The notes: generated from the sequence alone by a model not told the origin. A DNA stretch of 64,000 nt from Metabacillus kandeliae (GCF_021166585.1 NZ_JAJOZE010000002.1:124001-188000), one strand, 5' to 3'. Counted from the first letter of the stretch, positions 6,573 through 16,891 are shown. Numbers and translations: made by a program.

Positions 6573-8082
6573 ATTTTTGCAGCGGAGACAGCGCGTGTTT
6601 TTCCATATAAATCTGAAGCTTTTCCGCATCCTGCTCTGCCAATGCCAATGAAACATACCCATCAGGCCTGACGAGATACAGGGCATCCCGCATCAATCCA
6701 CTGTTTTCCGCTTCCTTATTCCATGGAAACTCATGAAGCCGCAAGCCGAGAGCAGCAGCCGTCTCCTTTAATGGCTCTTTCGCCGTTCCATAAACATGAA
6801 GCTGCCAGTCCTGCGCATGCAGCGGCTGAAAATTATCGCCCGTCCATGGCAGGCGGTCTCCTCCAAGAATCTTTCCCGCTCTCCCTTCGCTGATCCCGCT
6901 TTTCCGGTAGTTTATCCGAATTTGAGAAACAGCGTTAAATGCCGCTTTTCTCGCTTTTTCAGAAGAACTGAACAAAAAAGGAGCTGCATACGAAAGACCA
7001 AGCTTTTTCAGCAGTTTGCTTCTGAACGACTTGCCGATCAGGACAGAAAAGGCTTTATCCGTTGTCATAACAAGCGTTTTGGCAAAAGCGATCCGTTCAT
7101 CCTCATATGTATCCAGAATGGAGGGATCAGCTTTTCCAAGACTCACGGCGGCAAGCTTCCACGCCAGGTTCACCGCATCACCGATTCCCGTATTCATTCC
7201 CTGGCCGCCGGCAGGACTGTGAATATGCCCGGCATCTCCTGCAATAAAAGCGCGCCCCTTCCGAAAATGGCCGCTGACCCTGTGATGGACCTTATAAGTG
7301 GAAAACCAGTTCACCTTTTTAAAAGCAAGCCCAGTTTTTTCTTCAATATCCGGCTGAAAATCAAGGAACTGAATATCGTCTTTCCTGAACGCCTTCGGGA
7401 TGACCCCAATCACCCTGACCATCCCCGTCGTTCTGACAGGCATATATAAAAAGAAATCCTCCTCCTGAAGGTAAATGTTCAGGCTGTTACTCCTCAAATT
7501 CTCCGTATCTGTTTCCACATCTGCAACGAAAAACGTTTCCTCATAAGTCCCCCCTGGAAAATCCAATCCCAATGTCCGGCGCACTGTACTGTGAGCACCG
7601 TCGCAGCCGCAAATATAGGAGTATTCGGATGTTTCCTGGGCTCCATTTTTCACAAGGACAGCCGTCACTTTCTCTCCATCATCCTTAAAAGCGGCAAGCT
7701 CTGTGTTCCATTCTACTTCAATGCCTGCTTCCTGAAGCTTTTTCACAAGCAGCTTTTCGTGAAGATCCTGCGGATAGCTGAGCGCAAAAGGGTATGGACT
7801 CAAGCCTTTTCCAAAATCCTGAATCTTAATTTCCGCCTTCTCCACTGTCCCTTCCCGGATCCGGCCGGAATGAACTTGAATGCCTTCTTTCACCACTTCC
7901 TCCGCAAACCCCATCTGCTGGTAAAACTCAAGTGTTCTCGCATGCACAACAAGCGCTCTTGAAGCCTCACCAGGTCCCCTGTTTTTTTCAACTATCCGAA
8001 AAGGAACATGATGCTTTGCAAGACGAAGAGCCATTACAAGCCCTGTAGGTCCAGCTCCAACAATGAGTATCGGCAGTTCCAT
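6571..8082 (-). CDS. FAD-dependent aromatic-ring monooxygenase (PheA/TfdB/MhpA-like), 503 aa
   Basis: The enzyme is a class A flavoprotein hydroxylase that uses NAD(P)H and oxygen. Visible motifs in order: the FAD dinucleotide fold ILIVGAGPTGLVMALRLAK at the N-terminus, the GCDGAHSTVRR motif near residue 160, and FIAGDAGHIHSPAGGQGMN (the GD motif binding the ribityl chain) near residue 280. A C-terminal thioredoxin-like tail without clear Cys follows. The length matches the family. It lies 15 bp behind a TetR-type repressor gene in the same direction, which suggests induction by an aromatic or antibiotic compound, perhaps an inactivated drug. The substrate is unknown. Confidence 0.85.
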   Translation of the reverse strand: MELPILIVGAGPTGLVMALRLAKHHVPFRIVEKNRGPGEASRALVVHARTLEFYQQMGFAEEVVKEGIQVHSGRIREGTVEKAEIKIQDFGKGLSPYPFALSYPQDLHEKLLVKKLQEAGIEVEWNTELAAFKDDGEKVTAVLVKNGAQETSEYSYICGCDGAHSTVRRTLGLDFPGGTYEETFFVADVETDTENLRSNSLNIYLQEEDFFLYMPVRTTGMVRVIGVIPKAFRKDDIQFLDFQPDIEEKTGLAFKKVNWFSTYKVHHRVSGHFRKGRAFIAGDAGHIHSPAGGQGMNTGIGDAVNLAWKLAAVSLGKADPSILDTYEDERIAFAKTLVMTTDKAFSVLIGKSFRSKLLKKLGLSYAAPFLFSSSEKARKAAFNAVSQIRINYRKSGISEGRAGKILGGDRLPWTGDNFQPLHAQDWQLHVYGTAKEPLKETAAALGLRLHEFPWNKEAENSGLMRDALYLVRPDGYVSLALAEQDAEKLQIYMEKHALSPLQK

Positions 8083-8097
8083 ATCTAATCACTCCTT

Positions 8098-8739
8098 CTA
8101 TTGGCTGATGCCCTGAAAGAAAATCTGCAGCATAAGCTCAATTTCTGCTTCATTATCAAAATCGGTCTCTGGGAGAATCACGTTCTTTGTCAGAACATAG
8201 CCTGACAGCAGGCTGAAAAGAATCCGAATTAAGGAAGCATCAGGGATATCCGCTCCTCCCGCCTGCTTCAGCACGCTTTTTATCGTTGGAACAGCATGTT
8301 CTGTAAACAGCTCCTTGATCACATGCCTAAAATCCGGATTAATCAGCACTTCTTGTGCAAGCAGCTTCACAACTCCCGGATTTTCCTCAGCAAAAGAAAT
8401 TCGGTCGCGAAAAACTTCCCGCATAATGTCTCTCGCATCCTTTGACCTGTTTACTGCCACAACCTCCTGCGCCCTCTTCACCAATGCCGGAAAAAGAAAG
8501 GCAATCATCGCAGGATACACCGTTTGATTAAATAGCTCCTTCTTGCTGCGGTAATACTTAAAAAGCGTTTTCTCAGATACCTGTGCTGCCTTTGCAACAG
8601 CCTGAGTGGTCGTCCCGCTAAAGCCATGGTCAGCAAACAGCTCAAGCGCCGCCTTTGTGATATCCTTCTGCTTTTCTGTCAAACCAGCAGGAAGATCAAT
8701 TTGGTGTGACTCTTTCAGCACCCTGAACAAATTATCCAA
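8098..8739 (-). CDS. TetR-family repressor
   Basis: The first 60 residues hold the TetR helix-turn-helix: TKAALELFADHGFSGTTTQAVAKAAQVSEKTLFKYYRSKKELF. The remaining 150 residues are the helical ligand domain. It precedes the FAD monooxygenase by 15 bp and probably controls both genes through the palindrome upstream at 8799-8822. GAAAGGAGGAG gives a strong ribosome binding site. The ligand is unknown. Confidence 0.88.
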   Translation of the reverse strand: MDNLFRVLKESHQIDLPAGLTEKQKDITKAALELFADHGFSGTTTQAVAKAAQVSEKTLFKYYRSKKELFNQTVYPAMIAFLFPALVKRAQEVVAVNRSKDARDIMREVFRDRISFAEENPGVVKLLAQEVLINPDFRHVIKELFTEHAVPTIKSVLKQAGGADIPDASLIRILFSLLSGYVLTKNVILPETDFDNEAEIELMLQIFFQGISQ

Positions 8740-8798
8740 AGAATCTCCTCCTTTCCTCTATGTCCTCTTGTGACCATCATATGCCGTAAGTCATCATA

Positions 8799-8822
8799 AG
8801 TAAAGTAAGTACTTACCCTACT
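8799..8822. promoter_or_regulatory. TetR-type operator
   Basis: A 24-bp dyad has the perfect core GTAAGTACTTAC (8805-8816); the outer arms match at 10 of 12 positions overall. It overlaps the probable -10 box of the repressor operon, as expected for autorepression. Confidence 0.65.
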
Positions 8823-8838
8823 ATGAAATAGGTTTCAA
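8810..8838 (-). promoter_or_regulatory. Promoter of the TetR/monooxygenase operon
   Basis: On the minus strand TTGAAA (8833-8838) and TAAGTA (8810-8815) are 17 bp apart. The -10 lies inside the operator palindrome. Confidence 0.45.
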
Positions 8839-8918
8839 TTTCCAAAACAAAAGGAAATACTCAACTAACTGGCTGATGAAAAGTTTCCGGATACCAACAA
8901 TTGAAGGCGGTGCAGAGA

Positions 8919-9095
8919 TTGACAAAATTCCACTATTTCCACATGCTGCTGGTCATCATGATTTGGGTAAGCTTGCTCTATTCATTAGTTCACTTAAATA
9001 CTCCACAGGGATTTCAAGTCCTGATTATCGGAACGGCAGTTGCCTTTCCGCTTATGTTTTTGAATGATTATGCGAAAAGGAAATTTGGACACTGA
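8919..9095 (+). CDS. Small two-helix membrane protein
   Basis: The protein of about 58 residues has two hydrophobic helices, HMLLVIMIWVSLLYSLVHL and VLIIGTAVAFPLMFL, and a basic C-terminus NDYAKRKFGH. The start is uncertain: TTG at 8919 has an upstream AAGGCGG, while an in-frame TTG at 8901 would add six residues. A strong terminator follows at once. No family is recognised. Confidence 0.5.
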   Translation: MTKFHYFHMLLVIMIWVSLLYSLVHLNTPQGFQVLIIGTAVAFPLMFLNDYAKRKFGH

Positions 9096-9104
9096 CTAAT
9101 GATT

Positions 9105-9133
9105 AAAACAGCGGCCGCGAGCCGCTGTTTTTT
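9105..9133 (+). terminator. Terminator of the small membrane protein
   Basis: AAACAGCGGC and GCCGCTGTTT form a ten-pair stem followed by six T in total. Confidence 0.88.
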
Positions 9134-9480
9134 AATTTGTCTAGGTTGCTTTTTAACCAACGGGGTTGAGATGCCCCCTGTTCCATTAGCGCACTGCCTC
9201 CACAACCTTTAGCGTTTTTTGTAATATATGCAATAAATTTGTTAATTCACCATAAATAAGGAATGTTAACCCCCGCATTGTTCAAAAACAGTTATTTTGA
9301 CACGCAATTTCCCCAAATCAATAGTCACTGTTTTCAAAAGGAAACTAACAATAGGGTGATCTTCCTCTTTTTAAAGCTTTTTCGACTGACAGGCCTATTT
9401 TACTGAGCAGTAGGGACGTTTCATTATTTTCCAAAAAAGGTATTATAGTGGTTGTGATCATTAATTGAGGAGAGCGTTTC
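9134..9480 (+). other. 347-bp gap in front of the decayed gene
   Basis: I see no gene here. TATTAT at 9441-9446 may be the old -10 box, and GAGGAGAG at 9467-9474 the old ribosome binding site, of the pseudogene at 9481. Confidence 0.4.
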
Positions 9481-9895
9481 ATGACAAAATCGAAATGGTA
9501 AAAAAAACACTTTAAGTTTTATCACCAGCCTTCCTGTTCGCCTAAGCCCATACTGGGGCCAAATTTGTTTACTCCCCCAGATGTTAAGCAGTATAAGTTT
9601 AGTAAAATCAGCAAAGGCAGCTGCAGCTATTCAAACGGTATCACACACTATGGTTTTTAATAGAGGCTAAAAATTTAGCAGGCTTTGAAAATATTAGTGC
9701 TGAAGTAAATGATGTTTTAGTAAAATCACCTAAAAAAAGCACGAAAGATCATCAGGGGATTAACATTATAAAATGTTAGAGCCGGCTGAAGGCTGGCTAA
9801 TCCTGCCTTCTGATTTAACTGGCAATTATTCCAGTAAAACAAAAAACAAATTCTATGCACAAGCCTTTAAAAGCTGGTACAATATAAAAATGTAA
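9481..9895 (+). pseudogene. Decayed gene of unknown function, probably exported protein
   Basis: A promoter-like box and a good ribosome binding site lead into ATG at 9481, but the frame stops after six codons (MTKSKW). Joining the three frames restores one continuous protein-like text: a basic, hydrophobic start with SPY-like segment, then KFSKISKGSCSYSNGI, NLAGFENISAEVNDVLVKSP, KKSTKDHQGINIIK and finally LEPAEGWLILPSDLTGNYSS up to the stop at 9895. At least three frameshifts and a nonsense codon are needed. The family is not recognised. The signals in front are still intact, so decay is recent. Confidence 0.6.
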
Positions 9896-9971
9896 TCCCA
9901 TTTTATTACAAGACAAACAAATTATGTTACTATATAACTAAGGACTATTAACATAGGGAGGGGCTGCTAAG

Positions 9972-10151
9972 ATGGAACTGCATACGGCGTCAGAATACGA
10001 ACCAGATGTAATGACGATCATCTCTCAGCTTAGAGGCAAACTGATCAGTGCGGGTCTTGAAGAAGGCTTTAATAGTGAAAATACTCTCAAAATCAGCAAG
10101 GAGCTTGATCAGTGGATTTATGTCTATCAAAAGAAGGAATTAAAGAAATAG
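9972..10151 (+). CDS. Spo0E-family aspartyl-phosphate phosphatase, 59 aa
   Basis: Small phosphatases of this family remove phosphate from Spo0A~P and so delay sporulation. The protein has two helices with the family signature S-x-x-L-D: SKELDQWIYVYQ at residues 44-55, preceded by IISQLRGKLISAGLEEGF. The length is typical of the short Spo0E-like members (YnzD/YisI type). AGGGAGGGG provides a strong ribosome binding site. It stands alone behind a decayed gene and is not part of an operon. Confidence 0.88.
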   Translation: MELHTASEYEPDVMTIISQLRGKLISAGLEEGFNSENTLKISKELDQWIYVYQKKELKK

Positions 10152-10341
10152 GATATTGCCTTTTTTAGTGCTCTCCCTAAACTGTATCTTTTAATGTAAG
10201 CGCATCCACAAAAAATAAACCTCATAGGTGCCTCTTCATATTCATGAATATTCTCACCCTTAAATCGTGAACTATTGCAGTAGGAACCCTCCTTTTTCCG
10301 CCATACAATAAGGCTATACGAAAGCGAAAAGGAGCGTTCCA

Positions 10342-11685
10342 ATGAAAAAACTTTTCCGGTATTGCCTCTATTTTGCCATCATTTTTTTGCCGCTTGCTGC
10401 AATCGGATTAACCGGTGCCAGTGAATATGCAGACAGTATGTATGGAAGCAAAAAAGCGAAAGCCGTCTATCAGCCCTCTCCGCCTCCTCATGATTCATCC
10501 AAGCCAACGGTTGCCATTCTTCTCGGAAGCAGAACGACAGAAGTCATTGATTTTCTTGCTCCGTATGAATTATTATCCAGCACGAAAGCCTTTAATGTGT
10601 ATGCTGTATCCTCTCAGAATCAGGCAGTCTCCCTCAGCGGTTCCCTTGATGTTCTTCCGCATTATACGTTTAGCCAGCTCGATCAATTGCTGGGCAAAAG
10701 CCCTGATGTGATTGTGGTTCCCTATATTTTTCACATGGATGACAAGGCTTATGAGCCTGTTGATGCCTATCTCCGCAAGCATGCCGCTCATGCAGGCACC
10801 ATTCTTTCCATTTGCGGCGGCGCGGTAAATGTCGCAAAGGCCGGCCTCCTGAATGGCAAATCGGCGGCTACCCACTGGAGCAGGATCGGGAACGAAATGA
10901 AAAATTACCCTGCCGTAAATTGGGTCCGCGACCGCCGGTTTGTAGAAGACGGGAAATATATTTCTTCTGCCGGTCTGACATCCGGCATTGATGCCACCCT
11001 TTATCTCATTTCCAAAATGGCCGGTGAACAGAAAGCCGCTGAAGCTGCAAGGGAAATCAACTACACCGGCACCCGCTATCTTCAGGACACTTCCATGAAA
11101 CCTTATTACAGTGATGCGAAGGATGTTCCTTATTATCTCAACATCGCTTTCTCTCCTAAAAAGAAAATCGGCGTCCTGTTATATGAAGGAATGCAGGAGA
11201 CAGCACTTGCCTCTGTTTATGATACGTACCCTGCTTCCGGCACTTCAAAAGCGGTCTCCGTGTCCCGTTTTGATGCTCCTGTTAAAACAAAGCATCAGCT
11301 CTCTCTTCTTCCCCGCTATTCTTTTCAGCAGGCGCCGGCTCTGGATCACATCTATATCCCTGGAACGAATGCCATCACAGCAGCCAGAAACCAGGCAAAT
11401 AGGCTTTCCGCGATGCAGCCGAAAGCTGATTTCACCTACCTGCACGCCAGAGAGCCAAAACGCTTTGTGCTGGAACCGCCGCTCGAAGATCTGGCGAGAG
11501 AAACAAACAACCTAACGGCAAACTATGCGGCAAAGCGCTTGGAATATAGAGAAAATGCCGTTGCGCTGAACGGCAGCCCTGTGCAGGTGACAGCAGCCGC
11601 CATTCCATTGGCATCCCTTCTTCTCAGCTTGCTTTTGATCGCGTCTCTTGAGTGGCGGAGAAAAAGGAAGAAGCTTGTTCAATAA
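10342..11685 (+). CDS. Membrane-tethered protein with two DJ-1/PfpI domains, 447 aa
   Basis: The layout is a membrane helix (residues 7-25), a first DJ-1/PfpI class I glutaminase-like domain (55-250), a second, weaker copy (275-385), and a membrane helix (418-438) with a basic end RRKRKK. The first copy looks like the sensor half of GlxA-type AraC regulators: VAILLGSRTTEVIDFLAPYE, then SICGGAVNVAKAGLLNGK with the nucleophile-position Cys158, then AATHW. The second copy has no Cys at that point. There is no AraC DNA-binding domain. This suggests an enzyme or sensor held outside or at the membrane; the role is unknown. Confidence 0.75.
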   Translation: MKKLFRYCLYFAIIFLPLAAIGLTGASEYADSMYGSKKAKAVYQPSPPPHDSSKPTVAILLGSRTTEVIDFLAPYELLSSTKAFNVYAVSSQNQAVSLSGSLDVLPHYTFSQLDQLLGKSPDVIVVPYIFHMDDKAYEPVDAYLRKHAAHAGTILSICGGAVNVAKAGLLNGKSAATHWSRIGNEMKNYPAVNWVRDRRFVEDGKYISSAGLTSGIDATLYLISKMAGEQKAAEAAREINYTGTRYLQDTSMKPYYSDAKDVPYYLNIAFSPKKKIGVLLYEGMQETALASVYDTYPASGTSKAVSVSRFDAPVKTKHQLSLLPRYSFQQAPALDHIYIPGTNAITAARNQANRLSAMQPKADFTYLHAREPKRFVLEPPLEDLARETNNLTANYAAKRLEYRENAVALNGSPVQVTAAAIPLASLLLSLLLIASLEWRRKRKKLVQ

Positions 11686-11689
11686 AAGA

Positions 11690-11712
11690 AAGCAGCCCGA
11701 GGGCTGCTTTTG

Positions 11713-11714
<2 letters not shown>
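11690..11714. terminator. Bidirectional terminator
   Basis: AGCAGCCC and GGGCTGCT with a two-base loop, T-rich on both sides. It lies between the DJ-1 gene and ldh, which converge. Confidence 0.88.
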
Positions 11715-12690
<976 letters not shown>

Positions 12691-12705
12691 TCAAAGAAAG
12701 TTTAT

Positions 12706-12723
12706 TTGTGAATCATTTCACAA
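12706..12723. promoter_or_regulatory. Rex operator upstream of ldh
   Basis: TTGTGAATCATTTCACAA is a perfect seven-base inverted repeat around four bases and equals the known Rex consensus TTGTGAA-N4-TTCACAA. It sits between ldh and its probable promoter start, 30 bp before the ATG. Confidence 0.85.
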
Positions 12724-12864
12724 TTACAGTTTACCTCTGATGGTGCTGGAATTCAATGGGCTCATGCAGGGAAATGTGAGTGATTTGTTACAGAGAAATT
12801 GACCTTCGTGTATAGACTTCTTGACAGAATTGCAGGAAGAAGAAAAGAGCTCCTGATCACATAG

Positions 12865-12892
12865 CAAAAAAAGCTGCAAAAGCAGCTTTTTT
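12865..12892. terminator. Terminator of the mel operon
   Basis: AAAAGCTGC and GCAGCTTTT around AAAA, with T runs on both strands, overlap the end of melA. Confidence 0.88.
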
Positions 12893-15083
12893 ACTGTTCT
12901 TTTATTCTCCACACAAGACTTTGAAAATCTCCATTTAATGAAGCAGGTATGCTCAGTCCTGAATGAGCCAATTCATCTCCGCCATAAACCTGTCCTGTCT
13001 CAGCTATTTGATAGGTTTTATCTTCATCGAGCCCGTGAAGTTTTACTCTGCCAAATGGGGCATTTGGTTCTGCGAGAACCCTGAAAAAGAAAGCAACTGC
13101 CTCTGACTTGTCTTGTTTAACAAACATCCAAGCCGTTTCATTTCCTTCAAATGGGCTTTTCAGCCTGTAAAAATCCCCAAACTGGACGATTGTTCTGATA
13201 CCCTTATAAAAAGCAATCTGTTCTTTCACTTTTTCTTTTTCCTGCTCTGTTAATTCGGTTAAGTCCAGTTCATATCCAAGGTTTCCAGACATGGCTGCCG
13301 CTCCTCTGGTGCCCATCGAAGTGATGCGGTCAACCTGATGATTTGGAACAGCGGAGACATGGGCTCCAATGGCAATAACCGGGTAAACAAGACTTGTTCC
13401 ATATTGAATTTTAAGCCGGGATACAGCGTCCGTGTTGTCACTTGTCCATGTTTGCGGCATGTAGTAGAGGATACCGGGATCAAAGCGCCCTCCTCCTCCT
13501 GAGCAGCTTTCAAATAAAATGTCGGGAAATTCGGATGTAAGGGTCTCCATCACACTATAGAGTCCGAGCATATAGCGATGGGCTGTTTCCCTTTGCCGTT
13601 CCGGCGGCAATGCAGCTGACCCGATTTCCGTCATGCTGCGGTTCATGTCCCACTTGACGTACTGTATAGGAGCGCTTGCTAAAGCACCTGCAATCGCTTC
13701 TGTAATGGCTTTGCATACATCCTCTCTTGAAAAGTCGAGAACGAGCTGATCCCGGCTGGTGGATCGGTCATGATTTGGAACATGCAGGCACCAGTCAGGA
13801 TGCTTTCTATAAAGCTCGCTGTCTTCTGAGACCATTTCAGGCTCGACCCATAAACCGAACTGCAATCCCAGTCTGTTCACTCTTTCGGCTAAGCCATCCA
13901 GCCCGCCAGGAAGTTTCTCTTTATTCACAAACCAATCTCCAAGAGATGTTTTATCATCGTTCCGCTTGCCAAACCAGCCGTCATCAAGGACAAACAGCTC
14001 AATGCCAAGCTCCTGTCCTGCTTTTGCAATTTCTTCAATTTTTTCAGGAGTAAAATCAAAATAGGTAGCTTCCCAGTTGTTCACAAGGATCGGCCGTTCT
14101 TTATCGCGGTACTGTCCTCTTGCCAGCCTGCTGCGGTACAGGTCATGGTAGGTTCTGGACATGCCGCCGAGTCCCTCATGTGAATGAACCATGATGGCTT
14201 CCGGACATTGAAAGCTTTCCCCGGATTCTAAAACCCAGCTGAAGTCGAAGGGATTAATGCCAAGGGAAACCCTTGTATTATGAAACTGATCTACTTCAGC
14301 CTGGGCAAGGAAACTCCCGCTATAAACAAAGCTGAAGCCAAATACTTCACCGGATTCTTCCCCCGCGCCTTTTCTAAGCAGGGCCATGAAAGGGTTTTGC
14401 TGATGGCTGCTTGCCCCTCTCCTGCTTTCAATGGATTGAATGCCGGGACGCAGAGAATTTCTTTCCATGTACCTTTCTCTTCCCCATGCACCGGAAAGCT
14501 GCAAAAAATCAAACTCATCATCTCTGAAATCCACATTGGCACTTAAAGCTCTTAGTACAGAAATCTGATCTATTCCTCCGTTTATGATCCGGGCAGACCG
14601 GGCGATCACATTCCGATCGTGAAAGACAGTATACAAGAGAATGACTTTTACCCCGGAAGCTTGATCTTTCAAAGTGATTTCCAGTGTAGCAGCTTCCTGG
14701 TTATCCTCCGTATAAACAGCAGGCAAGCCTTCTAGCCGCGGCTTTCCATCAAATATTTCGTGTTTCTCGTAGCGCAAATCTGTCACAGTTGTTCCATTTT
14801 TATGCTGCAGCTCGTAGGCAGGAGCTCTAAAATCCGTGTTTCCGTAACCTGGATATTCCTGCGGCAGCGTATCAAGCGAAAATGTTCGGTCCTTTGCAGA
14901 GAAAGGATTTCCCGAAAAAGCTCTGTCTACAAATTGCAGCGTATTCGAGTGCCGATATTGCCGGAGCCTTTTCCCCCAATAAAGGTGGGCAAGATAGCCA
15001 TCTCCATAAACCTGCAAAACGTAGCTTGTGTCTTTTCCCTGCAGGTGAAATGTTTTTTGTTCTTCATTAAAGAAGATTCCCAT
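12891..15083 (-). CDS. melA: Alpha-galactosidase, GH36
   Basis: This cytosolic enzyme cuts terminal alpha-1,6-galactose from melibiose or raffinose. It is 730 aa, the standard GH36 length: N-terminal beta-sandwich, central TIM barrel and C-terminal beta domain. The barrel contains LFVLDDGWFG, the nucleophile Asp in IQYVKWDMNR, the C-S-G-G-G motif in FESCSGGGGRFDPG, and the acid/base Asp in TWTSDNTDA. There is no signal peptide, which fits uptake of intact sugar by the ABC importer encoded just upstream. It is the last gene of the five-gene operon. Confidence 0.95.
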   Translation of the reverse strand: MGIFFNEEQKTFHLQGKDTSYVLQVYGDGYLAHLYWGKRLRQYRHSNTLQFVDRAFSGNPFSAKDRTFSLDTLPQEYPGYGNTDFRAPAYELQHKNGTTVTDLRYEKHEIFDGKPRLEGLPAVYTEDNQEAATLEITLKDQASGVKVILLYTVFHDRNVIARSARIINGGIDQISVLRALSANVDFRDDEFDFLQLSGAWGRERYMERNSLRPGIQSIESRRGASSHQQNPFMALLRKGAGEESGEVFGFSFVYSGSFLAQAEVDQFHNTRVSLGINPFDFSWVLESGESFQCPEAIMVHSHEGLGGMSRTYHDLYRSRLARGQYRDKERPILVNNWEATYFDFTPEKIEEIAKAGQELGIELFVLDDGWFGKRNDDKTSLGDWFVNKEKLPGGLDGLAERVNRLGLQFGLWVEPEMVSEDSELYRKHPDWCLHVPNHDRSTSRDQLVLDFSREDVCKAITEAIAGALASAPIQYVKWDMNRSMTEIGSAALPPERQRETAHRYMLGLYSVMETLTSEFPDILFESCSGGGGRFDPGILYYMPQTWTSDNTDAVSRLKIQYGTSLVYPVIAIGAHVSAVPNHQVDRITSMGTRGAAAMSGNLGYELDLTELTEQEKEKVKEQIAFYKGIRTIVQFGDFYRLKSPFEGNETAWMFVKQDKSEAVAFFFRVLAEPNAPFGRVKLHGLDEDKTYQIAETGQVYGGDELAHSGLSIPASLNGDFQSLVWRIKEQ

Positions 15084-15122
15084 ACTGCATCAACTCCTAT
15101 TTCGTCTGAATGAAGGATTCTG

Positions 15123-15941
15123 TTACTTAATAGCTCCTCTTAAGACTCCGCCAATGATCCACCTTTGAGCAAAGATATACACAATTACCATAGGCGAGAG
15201 CGCCAGAATATAAGAGGCAAAAGCAAGATTATAATCTGTTCCGAATTCTGATTGGAAAATATACTGCACAAGCGGGAGCGTCGAATCAGCCGGATCATTT
15301 AAGATGATTAACGGAAGCATAAAATCATTCCATGCCCACAAGCAGGTTAAGATCGCAATCGTTGCATTAATAGGTGTCAGTAGCGGAAAAATGACTCTCC
15401 AAAAAACTCCCCATGTACTGCATCCATCCACGATGGCTGCTTCCTCCAGCTCAATCGGAATGGAGCGGATGTAGCCGACATAAATGAATGTATTAAAAGC
15501 CATTCCATACACAATATACAAAAAGGCAAGGCCTCCCGGGTTCGTCATCCCCAGGCCGGAAGTCAGCTTCACAACAGGAAGCATAATGATCGGAAAGGGA
15601 ATAAACAAGGCGCCTATGAAATAATAGTAAAGGCCTTTGAAAAACTTTTTGTGCAGGTTCCTTGCAATCGCATAAGCTACCATCGAATTTGTCAAAATGG
15701 TAAAAACCACAGTAAGTACGGTGATAAAAGCACTGTTTTTAAATGCTGCAAAGAAATTTGTCACCTCAATGGCCTTTACAAAGTTTTCAAAATGAAAAAC
15801 AGCTGGAAAGGACAGGACAGATGCCGCTGTTTCTTCTGGAGTTTTCAGGGCGATTGAAATAGCAATATAAAGCGGAAAGAGAATAAACAGGGAGCCCAGT
15901 GCAATCAGGATAGTCACAGGCCAATTTTTCCTTGCGTTCAT
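15123..15941 (-). CDS. melC: Sugar ABC importer permease (MelC/AmyC-like)
   Basis: This is the second membrane subunit of a CUT1-class carbohydrate importer with six membrane helices over 272 aa. The EAA loop that contacts the ATPase is EAAIVDGCSTWGVFWRVIFP. It ends with GGVLRGAIK, as is usual for MalG-type permeases. It overlaps the melD stop by one base (ATGA-type junction) and lies 39 bp ahead of melA. No ATPase gene is present, so the importer probably borrows a shared ATPase such as MsmX, as known for B. subtilis. Confidence 0.9.
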   Translation of the reverse strand: MNARKNWPVTILIALGSLFILFPLYIAISIALKTPEETAASVLSFPAVFHFENFVKAIEVTNFFAAFKNSAFITVLTVVFTILTNSMVAYAIARNLHKKFFKGLYYYFIGALFIPFPIIMLPVVKLTSGLGMTNPGGLAFLYIVYGMAFNTFIYVGYIRSIPIELEEAAIVDGCSTWGVFWRVIFPLLTPINATIAILTCLWAWNDFMLPLIILNDPADSTLPLVQYIFQSEFGTDYNLAFASYILALSPMVIVYIFAQRWIIGGVLRGAIK

Positions 15942-16891
15942 TACATATCCAACTCCCTTTTTTGAAGTACTTTCATCTGAAACACGGAAACAAGCATAAT
16001 CACAATAAAGTAAATAACAGAGTTGGCAGATTGATAGGCAAACTCCCCGCCCTGGAAGCCTCCCTTATAAATCAGGAGGGAAATCGACTGAGTGGAGTCG
16101 CCAGGACCTCCGCCCGTTAACGCAATAACATGGTCAAAGACCATTAGGAAATTTTTCATCGCAAGAACCATATTTATGGTGAAAAACGGAGCGATCATCG
16201 GAAAGGTAATTTTCCAGAATTCCTGCCATTTATTAGCACCATCAAGCGCAGATGCTTCATACAGCTCCTGAGGCACCGTCTGTAATCCGGATAAATACAA
16301 AATGACATTTAACGCACACGCCTGCCAGACAGCAACAATCACTATACCGATCCAGGCCAGATTTTCACTGCCAAGAATATTAACGGACAAAAAACCGATA
16401 TGAAGTCTATTTCCAAGCTGAGGCACAACATTCGCAAAAATATAGTTAAAAATAAAGCCTACGATCAGGACTCCGAGGACGTTCGGCAAAAAATAAACCG
16501 CACGGAAAAAATTCTTGAATTTAATTCTGGCATTAAGCCCCATGGCGATGAGAAGGCTCAGAACATTAACAAGGATCGTTGCAACGATGGCAAACTTGAA
16601 GGTGAATAAATAAGAGCTTAGGATATTCGCATCTTTAAAGAGATTAAGGTAGTTTTTAAAACCGACGAAATCATATGTCAAGCTCAGCCCATCCCAATTG
16701 GTAAAGGAGTAGAAGACACCCTGAAGAGCCGGGAAGGTGTGAAAAGCAAAAAACAGGAGAACCGCTGGAAGGGTCATTAAATAATAAGCCGTATTTTTGC
16801 CTTTCACCCCTTTTGCACGTTTTACTTTCGTTTTGACTGCTGGTATATTGCCCGGTGTCTGCAGGACAAGAGGCTCTTTCTTCATCAACAT
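15941..16891 (-). CDS. melD: Sugar ABC importer permease (MelD/AmyD-like)
   Basis: This is the MalF-type membrane subunit, 316 aa, with six helices after an extended basic N-terminus (VKTKVKRAKGVKG). The EAA loop is YEASALDGANKWQEFWKITFP, followed by GGGPGDSTQSISLLIYKGGF. It lies between the binding protein gene and melC and overlaps melC by one base. Confidence 0.9.
   Translation of the reverse strand: MLMKKEPLVLQTPGNIPAVKTKVKRAKGVKGKNTAYYLMTLPAVLLFFAFHTFPALQGVFYSFTNWDGLSLTYDFVGFKNYLNLFKDANILSSYLFTFKFAIVATILVNVLSLLIAMGLNARIKFKNFFRAVYFLPNVLGVLIVGFIFNYIFANVVPQLGNRLHIGFLSVNILGSENLAWIGIVIVAVWQACALNVILYLSGLQTVPQELYEASALDGANKWQEFWKITFPMIAPFFTINMVLAMKNFLMVFDHVIALTGGGPGDSTQSISLLIYKGGFQGGEFAYQSANSVIYFIVIMLVSVFQMKVLQKRELDM

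Noticed and set aside
6796-7449. 217-codon plus-strand frame opposite the FAD monooxygenase
   Set aside because: The opposite strand encodes a clear flavoprotein with all motifs.
10127-10342. Leftward 71-codon frame between the Spo0E-like gene and the DJ-1 gene
   Set aside because: It overlaps the Spo0E-like gene end and covers the DJ-1 promoter and ribosome binding site region.
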